This document shows positions 11,388 through 21,200 of a stretch of DNA of 64,000 nucleotides, one piece after another. The notes beneath the pieces are model-generated. The model did not search any database. It was given only the letters and a program-made list of their open reading frames with translations, and was not told where the DNA came from. Both the position numbers and the translations under genes were made by a program. Location of the stretch: the NCBI GenBank assembly GCA_032358255.1, contig JAULBX010000670.1, positions 62,001 through 126,000 on the forward strand, given 5' to 3'. Position 1 is the stretch's first letter. Each line of letters opens with the position of its first letter. The stretch comes from Heterotrichella gracilis. Lineage: Eukaryota > Sar > Xanthophyceae > Tribonematales > Xanthonemataceae.

Positions 11388-12254
11388 GGGGGGGCATGAG
11401 GGCTGTTGCGTTTGCAAACAGTGGTTCCACATGTGGGGGGGGGCACAAGCTTGCTCCCCAGGCTAGCGGCACTTTTGAGCCTTATGTGTTACGTCCTTGT
11501 GCACTATTTTAAATGTAGCAATAATTTAACTAATATAGTAGTGGCTGCCTGGACTGGTTGCTGTCTCATGTGTACCGAGGCAATTATGCATGTGGAGACG
11601 GTGACATGTCTGGTTTGTTGAGCAACTGTTGCAGTGGCTTGGGTGTTAGCCGCTAGGGGGTCAGCGCAGACCACAGGGGTACTCTATTGGTCGTGTTGCT
11701 GAGCTGTTGACAGTGTCATTACTATATACACTTGGCCATCACTGGCAAGTGCAATACAGGGCGTTGTCCATTTTGTGTTAGGTGACCGCAAGTGGGGTTC
11801 ACAATGTGAGGACCTCAGAGTCCGCACCGGGTGATAGAGAGAACCTGGCACATAGTTACTGTGTGGTATTACCACAATGCGTACTCAACGCTCGTTGTGG
11901 AGTACATCAAGAAAGAAAGTAACATCATCCAGTCAAAGTCCATCCATCTTGGCAATGCCAGTCCTTGTTGATTGAACCAAGGAAGCGACGACAACCCCAC
12001 TACAGTAACTCTAACATGTTCATAACAGAAGCCAATAGAGTAAGACAACCATGCGTACATGCATTGCATGTGACGCAACGCAATTCGCAGTGACCAACTG
12101 CTGACAACCAGTCGTGTATCGCTTTAAAACAGCCCCCTGAACTACAGACAGCGCTAAGCAGCCTTGCAGTCCATGGCTGCCTGCATCCATATGGCCAGCA
12201 AGGATTAGCAGCTGCTAGGGCACATGGTGGCTGACCCTGCCACACAGCCAGACC
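11388..12254. other. Convergent 3' intergenic region
   Basis: 867 bp between the IF1-like stop and the SPOC-gene stop. Starts with two G-rich runs near 11389 and 11436. No gene recognised. Confidence 0.45.
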
Positions 12255-15200
12255 CTACTGGGGTTGCGCGTCGCCGCCAGGCTCCATGTCCCACCCTGAC
12301 CGCCGCCTTTTCCCGCTCCCATCCTGGGACCCAGGGGCATCCCCACCCTGCTGGGGACTGCGGTTCTGGGCTGGGGGTGGGGAGGGCAGGGCACCGGTGA
12401 AGCCGTCACTGAACGCCGTCCCCGCCCCACTGCCATCTGGGCCCCGCTCAGCCGCTCCCCTCCCGTCGTCAAAATCATGTCGTCCCCGGCCCCGCCCGCG
12501 CCCGCCCCCGCGCCCGCCCCGGTCCCTGCCTCCCCTTCCGCCGCGCTCGTCCCACCCCTGATGTCCGCCGCCTCGCCTGCCACCGCCGTGGGGGTCACCT
12601 GCACGCATGGAGGAAGATATGGTAGGCTCGATTGTTGCCTACGATGATTTGCATTGGTCCTGCTGGTGTTTAGGGTCTAGAGTCGCTGTGCTGATGGCAA
12701 AGGCAGACTTACTTTCAGTGGCATGCTACGCTCTTCACAGGGCTATGCAGCGGATGCACATGCTAGCAGGGGTGAAGATATGGATCTGCTCAGCTGAAGC
12801 ACTGCGGTGGTGGTGGTTAAGTATGGCCACTAAAGTGCTGGTACATGTATGGCACGCATGACTGGCCAGGAGCTGCTGCCGTGGTGCTGTCAGTGCACAG
12901 ATATTCTCCCCATTGCTGGTTCAGATTATTGCAATATTGAACATCCCCCAGCACACACGTCAGCAGCACTCCAAACACACCTAGTGACCATGAAAAGGTG
13001 CTACACTGCACACCCACCAATTGATATTTGTGTACCGTAAATCTATCATTGACCCACAAGCTGCTCGCGTCATTTTGGCCAGGGCACCAAGGTGCCAGGT
13101 TTGCCCTGAACCCTAAACCCTAATCTTGGGCAGGCAAGCTCACTTTCAAAAGTCTTGAAACACGCAACGACACAATCTTGTGCAGATCCCGGCATCTCAA
13201 CCTGTGCAAAGGTGACTACCACCTAGCACACTCCGGCACCATGTCACGAGCCTTTACCTGCATCCCAGTCGCCGCCGCCGCCTCCCCGTCCGCCCCTGAA
13301 TCCCCCTCGCCTACCCCGGCCGCCACCACTGCCGCGGCCACCATCGTACCCCTCCCTGGCAGGTGGCCCAGGGGCGCCTGGGGGTGGCCCACCGTACTGC
13401 TGCATGGCGGTTGGTGTTGGCCCCAACTGCTGGGGGCGCATGATGGCACCCACTTGAGGCGGGGCGCCCTGGTTGGGTGGGAACCCTGCGCATGGCCACA
13501 CACCGCCTCAGCATGCATTGAAAGCCAGTAAATACATTTGGAACATGCAGACTGCATGCCCAACCAAATAGAGATCAGCTTAAATCTTTCTCTCTCCACA
13601 TATATATAATGGAAGTGTATGTTATTTTTGTTTGCATGTTTACCTAACACCCCAAATATTAAGCAGGCAGTCGTAAGAGGTTTCCCCCAAACATGTTGGG
13701 TTGACGCTTGTGGGGTTTTTACATGCCCTGTGCACACAGCTCAGCCTTGCACAACATGGGAAAGGGAATATTCAGGCGCAAGACCCACCTGGACGCTGTT
13801 GGTGGTGCGGCTGCTGAGGACGATGGCCCTGCATGGGCTGCTGCTGTGGCCCTGGCTGCTGCTGCTGCTGCTGGGGGGGAGGTTGACCCTGCCCCATGCG
13901 GGGTGGTGGGGGGGGCGGGAGCTGCTGCTGTCCCTGGGGTCCTCCTGGCTGACCCATCCCCACCATACCCTGCTGCTGCATCCCTGGTTGGTAGCCCCCG
14001 GGCATGGGAGGGCCCATTCCAGGCGGGAACTGCATTTGGCCCCCCTGCATCATGTGGGGGGGCGGCTGATTGGGCCCACCCGGCATGGCCATCATCTGCG
14101 GTGGCAGCATCTGCTGACCTGGCGGACCCATGTGGTGCTGACCTGGCAGGGTGCCCGGCGGCTGGGGGTGGCCCTGCATGCCAGGTGGCATCCACTGCTG
14201 CTGCTGCTGGGGGATGGGTTGGAGCATCTGGTGAGGCGTGCCAGGTGGCGGCTGCTGCCCCTGCCCCTGCATGGGGGGTGGGAAGTGCTGCTGGTGGGGG
14301 GGACCGGGCATGCCTGGTTGGGGGAGAAACTGTTGGTGCTGGTGCGGCTGTGTGTGCATGCCAGGTGGCAGCATCTGCTGCGCCGGGGGCTGTGATTGGC
14401 CGCTGGGTGAGGCAGGCACTTGAGGAGGGGCCTTCCCCTCTGGCCCCGCCTGCATTGCCCCCCCTTGCACGCTCCCCAGAAACGCCGAAAGGTCAGCAAG
14501 ATTGATTGGCATTTGGGGGGGTGCAGGGGCGCCCCCCTGCTGCTGCGGAGGGGGCTGTGGTGGGGGATGGCTGCCCTTGCCGGGTTGGTGCTGCTGGCGC
14601 TGTGGCTGGTGGTGGGGTTGGGGGTGTGGGGGGTGCGCATCACCGCTGGTTTCCCTTGCCTCCTCCTGAGCCTGACTGACAGGTGGCAAGTTCACATTGG
14701 TCACCCCCAGAAGGGCAGCCAGTGCACCCAGATTGGACATATCCAGTGCGGGCATTGGAGCACTGGGCTGGGGCTGCGGCTGGTGGGGCGGCTGCGGCGG
14801 GTGCTGTGAGGGGTGGGGTGGGGTGGGCATGGCGCCGCCAGCGGGGGGTGGCTGCTGGTGGGGTGGTCCTGGGAAGCTTCCCTGCACACCACACACAGGC
14901 GCACAGGTGTCACGCGGGGCCACGCTCGGATGTAGGGTAAGAGGTGTGTTTTGCAACTTGAAAACAAAAGTGCGTATTTGGAGCTATTAGCACACGCACA
15001 CCCAGAGTGGCATTGCCTGCTTCCAGGCACGATTATGTGCAGATTGTCGATGTCCAATACCCAGCGGTTGTAATGCAGCACACAGCACACAACCCCATGT
15101 TTAGGGTTTCAGATGCAGAGTCTCAGGTCAGCGAGCGCCCTAACCTGAGGATGACATCCATAGGGTTTAGGGTTCAGGGTGTAGGGTCTGAAGACAGCGA

Positions 15201-18200
15201 GCGCAACCTACCTGAGGCTGCTGCTGCTGCTGCTGCTGTTGCGCCGGTGGTGGTGGCGGCGGTGGCGGCACCTGCTGGGGCGCAGGCTGTCCCCTACGAG
15301 GGTCCCTGGGGTCACGCGCTGCATCCCTGGGGTCGCGTGCCTCACGTGGGTCGCGAGGGGGGCCCGCACCTGCCTGTGCCGCGCTGGTCGGTGGCAGCGG
15401 TGGTGGCGGCGGCGGTGGCGCGCCGTGTGTGCCTCCGGGGTTGGTGGTGGGTGTGGATGCGAGCTCGCTGAACTGGATACGTGAACTGGATACTGGAACT
15501 GGATACGTGAACTGGATACCTGGGGGTGCAGTGTCCTGCTTGATGGCGGGCTTGGTGTCTGTGTGCAATGGACAGGGGTGAGTTGGGGATATGGGTAATA
15601 AGGCAATTGAATGGGAGACCATGATCACATTTAACTTATTAACATTTATAATGTGACCATGGTCTCCCACCAGTTGGACGTACCCCACATCACCATTCGG
15701 CAGCGCCTGGCATATTCCAAATGCCAGCAGTCGGTTAATGAAATCATTTCCGACCGCTGGCATTTGGATCATGCCAAAGGTTGCCGAAGGGTGACGTGGG
15801 GTATGTCCAACCTGTGGGACATGTCCTTGCAAGAACTGCCAGGGCAGCAAGATAAATCACATGCCAGGCATCATCTGGATTGGACCACAATATCATTCTG
15901 TGCATAACAATCAAACATGCATTACACTCTCATGGCTGTACATCAAATGCATCGCTGTTCAATGGCTGAGCGCAGGGTGCATCAGTGCATGTGCGTAGCC
16001 ATTGCCCCCTCACCTGGCGCGGCTGCTGGAGGGGTCTTCATGACAGGCGGTACCCAGTCCTGCACAGAACACACACGCGCCATAAGTAAGGGAAGTACAG
16101 GCTGAAGAGCACATGAACACTGTGATAAGGCCTGGCCTGGCTCAGGTCTCACAGATAATATTGAATGCCACCAGGATGCAGCATGCAGTCCAATCGCCTC
16201 CATCTTGTTGGTTGCCTTTCTTTCTTCTTTGCAGGAGGCCTGGAATGGTGTTGCAATAAGAGCGCACATCATGTCCGCCCATGCAGTGGTGACCATGCAA
16301 GATCACCGTTGCGCCCCAACCGTGTGATGCATTTCCATGGGAAACGGCAGGCCACGCGCCATGCCATGTCACAATCCCAGGTGGGGGGAGCCGCATGCAC
16401 ACCCACCCACATGCGCGTCCCTCCCAGTACCCTGTGTGCATCAGACACCGCAACACACATAGCCACGATTGTCTATCTTGTGTCCCCCCATAAGGCCGTT
16501 TGCAGCCATGCACCACCACCCACATTAGGGTTTGCAAACATGGGTTAGGGTTTAGAGTTCCGCCCCGCACCTTGCGGTGTATGACCGCCAGTATGAGCTG
16601 GTCATCCTCCAGCGAGGCGGGGATGGATGTGGCGGCAGGCAGCGGCGCCACCTGGCGGGCGGTGCGCAGGATGCGGTCCGCCAGCTGTCCTGGCGGCACC
16701 AGGTACACTTCCACTCCCGTGTGGGGCTCTGCCACACCGCTTCGCTCCTTGGAGGTATGCACCTTCACCAGCTGCAGGGGGGAGGGGGGAGTGGGGGCGT
16801 GAGGGAGGGGAGGGAGCGCATGGCATAGAGGGGAGAGGGAGGTGCATGGGTGTGGGGAGGGGAGGGGAGGGAGGATGGGGTGCTGCACTTGGTGGCTGAA
16901 TAGGGTGCGTTGTCGGTGTTGTCGGCTGTGTAGCATTCCATTCCAGGCTGTGGCAGGATGATACTGGGGTGGGATGGCCTGCTGGCTACTGCCAGGAAGA
17001 GTGGGCTGCTGGCTATACATGGCTGGCTCATGCTGTGTTGACTGCTGGGTGGGGACATGCTACCGCTCCATAGACACTGCCAGTGTGGTGCGCCTGTGGC
17101 ACCAGAAATGCCAGCGCCTGCTCTGCTTCCAAGCGAGATACAAGTATGGCTGGATAGATGCCCCTAGGTTGCCACCAACCCTACCAAACCCTACTGGTGT
17201 GCTCCCATCTATCCCCTGCTCAATCACCTCATCAACACTTGGAGATGATCAAGTGCACAGGCTGGGTACATGCCACACACATGCCGAAGAGATTAGTGTA
17301 CCCTCGCACACAAGATATGAAACAGTGTGCGTGAAAAACTCATTTCAGGCTGGTGTGGTGGCAGCCCAGCTGGGACAGTGTGCGTGCTTCAAGAAAACTA
17401 TTTTTCCTGTTTTAGTAGTGCTGCACAACACCTCATATGCACCACGTTGGGAAACCCTGCTGTGCAGACATGCATTGTTCCATACCCCAGACTGCAACCA
17501 AGCAACATCCACAATGCTGGTCAACATATGCATATTGTGGTGTCACTATTAGCCACCTGTGCATTGCTTCTGACACAAACATAAAGGCACTCAGCCTGGC
17601 TCACAAGCCAACACCTACGTTGCCTCGTTGCAAATGTATGCATGTTCACGCCCAACTGCTCAAAAGACAAAGAGGTTGCGCCAGGCAACGCAACTGCAAG
17701 TGACTTCGCCTCATAGTGGCTTTGCCATAGCCTGGTTGTTTAACACCTCAGCTCCACAATAAGTACTGCTTCCCCCACTGTGCACTGGATGCATTGGCAC
17801 ACGGCATTCCACCGCTTGTGCTTGCCCTAGCAACACAACTTGCCCTGTCGTCACCAACTCCTGGTGGTGAAGAACCCCCAAGGTGTCCCCGTTTGGCTTT
17901 AAAAGCCATCTGTATCGCCCTTCCCAACAAGGCCCAAGAGTGCACTTGTATCGCTTATCCAACACACACAACAGGTCCCATGACGAGTGCACTAGTATCC
18001 ATACCTCCAATTCAACTGGCACAGCAAGCCTGGTGCACAGCCTCCACTTGCCAACCTGCCGCGCTAACTAGGCATATATGCATGGCCAATGAGTCAACAC
18101 ACAAGTGCAAAGTCTCGACCAAAAGACACAGCCAGCCCGGCCGCCAAAAGCTTAGTGGCCAGCCAGGGATGCAGCCTGTTAGGGCATCGATGCACCCAGT

Positions 18201-21200
18201 GCAAAGAAAACGTTTTGTTCGAGGCATTCCGCTCCTGTGTACCTGAAGGCCTACCTGCTGGCCACCTACCTTGACCCCGCCAGTGCACCCCGGCACACCT
18301 GCGCAACCTGTCTGCTGCTGCGCACTGTCTGCTGCTGCTGTTGCTCCTGTTACTGGGGTGTCACATAGGCACACTGCACTACTTGGCTGGCTGGCTGGTT
18401 GAGCTGCGCTGCGCTGCGACCAAGCTGACAGTAGACTACTACTATTGTGAAATACAGGCATGGCAGACAGAGTGTGGCAATGCAACCAGCGTGCAAGCAT
18501 CTAAAAAGCGCCGTCCTGCAAGCCACACAGGTTAAAGCGCACCCATGCCTGTGCAACAACACAACCACGCAGCATGTTTCCAGGGCAAGCGGCCATGATG
18601 ACAACCACCACCAAGACAGCCCCTGTGCACACACAGGATGAGAGAAGACTGCACAGTGAACAGGAGAGGGAGGGTTTTCAAAGGCACATTCCCACCTCCC
18701 GCAGGTAGACCCTGTCCCCCGATGTTGAGCCTGGTGGGCAGTGCGCCAGCGCCACTGTGAGTGTGCGTGACCTGCTGGTGGTCAGCTCCTCCATGAAGGC
18801 CTCCACACGGTCCAGCTGAAGCCGCCCCTTCACCTCAACCTGAGGCACAAGGCAGGTATCCTAGGGTGAGCAAGTTGGAGGGAGAAGGTTGCACGATGTC
18901 AAGCTCACTTCAGCAGCATGGCAGATGGTAACACAGCCATGCACACAACCTGTGTTAAGCAGCAATTGACGACTATCACCACAGCCTCCGCATTGCGCAC
19001 TTGCGGATTATGAATAAAACCCTCCGGTGGCACAGTACAAGCCATGATGCGCACAGCACTCTGAGCACACACCCCTGCACCATGCCTACTGACCCCCCCA
19101 CACACCCCACCACATCAGGGCTTGGAATATTTACCCTACTGTAGGGTTCACCCTGCCCACTTCCCCCCACCCACCTCCTTTGTCCCCAGCAGCGCAGCCA
19201 GCGGTCCGCTACCCCCGATGTTGTCCACAGACACCAGGAAGCGGCCCTGGCCAGGCACAAACAGCTTGCCCTGCCACACGTTGGCTGTCAGGGCGCCAGG
19301 TGGCGCCTCGCTGATGAGCGGGTGCAGGTCAGGCAGGTCCGGGGGCCCAGGGGCCGCGTCCATCAGCTCGGCATTGGTCAGCTCGTCGTCTGCAGTACAG
19401 CCCCAGGGATGAAGTTAATAATCAGGATGGGGGATGGGCGCACAGCCGTAGGGATGCAGTTAGTGATCAGGATGGGGGATGGGCGCACAGCCCCAGGGAT
19501 TGAATTGGGGATCAGGTTGGAGGATGGGCGCACAACGCAGGTGGGCCATGCACGCTCTGAAAGGCTTTCATGCGCCTCCTGACACCATGAGCATACACAA
19601 GGCGGTATGGTGCCGGCAGGCAAGGACGTGTGGAGCAGCAGGGCTTGTCCCGGAACACAGATTCAGTGCACTCACGCATCTACTGGATGTGCGCCATATG
19701 GTTGATCAAGTACCATGCCGACTGGTATTGCCGACTGCTGCCATGCCATGCATCATCTGGATGAACATTTGAAATCACTTTTCCTCTCACTGAATGTAAG
19801 CATATCAACATGGTGCCATTTACCAGCCCTCCCTGTCCGTACCGCTGGGTGAGTAGGGGGGCGCTGTGGGCTCGTACTCCTTGTCGCCATCCTCATCCCC
19901 CTTGTCCCCACCGCCAGGCTCCACCACCAGGCCCTCAGCACTGCCCCCGGACCCCGACACCTTCTGGTAAAAGTCCTCAAAGCTCTCAAAGGCAGAGAGG
20001 GCGTGCGTGGGGTCCCCGGGCCGGCCTGTGGCTGCGCCAGCGCCTTGCGACACAAAGGTGCTGAATGGGTCGATGGTGACGCCGCCCGCGGTTTCGACAC
20101 CTGCGGGGAGGGAAGGAGGGGAAGGACTTTAGGGCTTCCATTGATGGTGGTGAAGTCCTGGGGTGCAGGGATTCGGGTTCCGACGCCAGGTGTGATCGTG
20201 CAACCTTTTGTAGTGTTGCTCGTTCAGGATTTAACCAAAAAACGCCAGGCACGGTGACATGGTTTGGGGCTAGGCTTATAGAGTAGCCCTACCTGTCTTG
20301 GGTGGTGATTGAGAACGCGTTTAGGGCTAGATTACCAAGGCAGCCCTACCTGTCTTGGGTGGTGACCCAGACCCTGAGGCAGCCTGAGCCGCGCCCTCGC
20401 CTCCCCCACCACCGGCGGTACCCTCCCCCCCACTGGCACCAGCCGCGGCAGCACCCGCCAGCTGCTCCTGGCGCTGCTCCTGGCGCATGGCCTTGAGCTC
20501 TGATCCCATCACCGCGGCTGCGGCGGTTGAGTACTTTGCAGCTGTTTCTGGGTCCAGGATGGACATCTTCATGGACTCCTCGGCCTTCTTGTGGCGCCAG
20601 TCGCTCAGCTCCTGCAACATGGGGTCGAAAGTATAAAACCAGTTGTGCAATGGAAGTGTTATAATACATCACAGTTATACAATGAAAAAAGAGAGGCTGA
20701 TGATATCCACTCTAGTGCAATTGAGTTTGCTTGTCGATGACACATATGAAGCTGTTTGGGGTGCTTTTCAAGGAAGTGACGCACAAGGGCGGCATGCTGC
20801 AGGCAATATTTGCGCTGCGCTGCAACCAGCTGGATTTGCTGATTGTACAAGCCCAGAGATGAGTGTCACTGCCTGGCCCCGGTCATTGTTGGGGATGCCA
20901 ATGAGAAATAAGCGCGACCGCATCTCAAAAAGATTACAGCAGTTCGCAGACTATCACCCAATGCGCCTGCAAGCAGCTACAAATCCTGCATTTCATTCCC
21001 TTATTAACTAAACCTTATTAGCTTTATTGCATACATTTTGCGATCATTTCTTTTGAGAAAGGGAGTGCCTGCGCACCTTGTTGGCCAGCTCGTCTGCCGA
21101 CATGCGCACCAGGTCGTGCGGCTTGACCTCCTGGCGCACCACCCTTGCCCGCAGCTCGGGGTTTGCGCTGTCCTTGAGGTTGAAGAACAGGCTGCGGTAG

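Noticed and set aside
13708-14505. A 265-codon open frame on the + strand, Ala/Gly-rich
   Set aside because: It is the complement of the P/Q-rich coding exon 13789-14881 of the minus-strand SPOC gene; GC-rich repeats keep the opposite strand open. It has no domain and no splice support.
16142-17020. A 292-codon minus-strand open frame
   Set aside because: It overlaps the real exon 16571-16771 only in part and otherwise reads intron sequence, including the G-rich tract. Splice sites and the SPOC fold support the short exon.
17794-18246. A 150-codon + strand frame inside a long intron
   Set aside because: Composition like surrounding intron, no domain, no matching splice sites.
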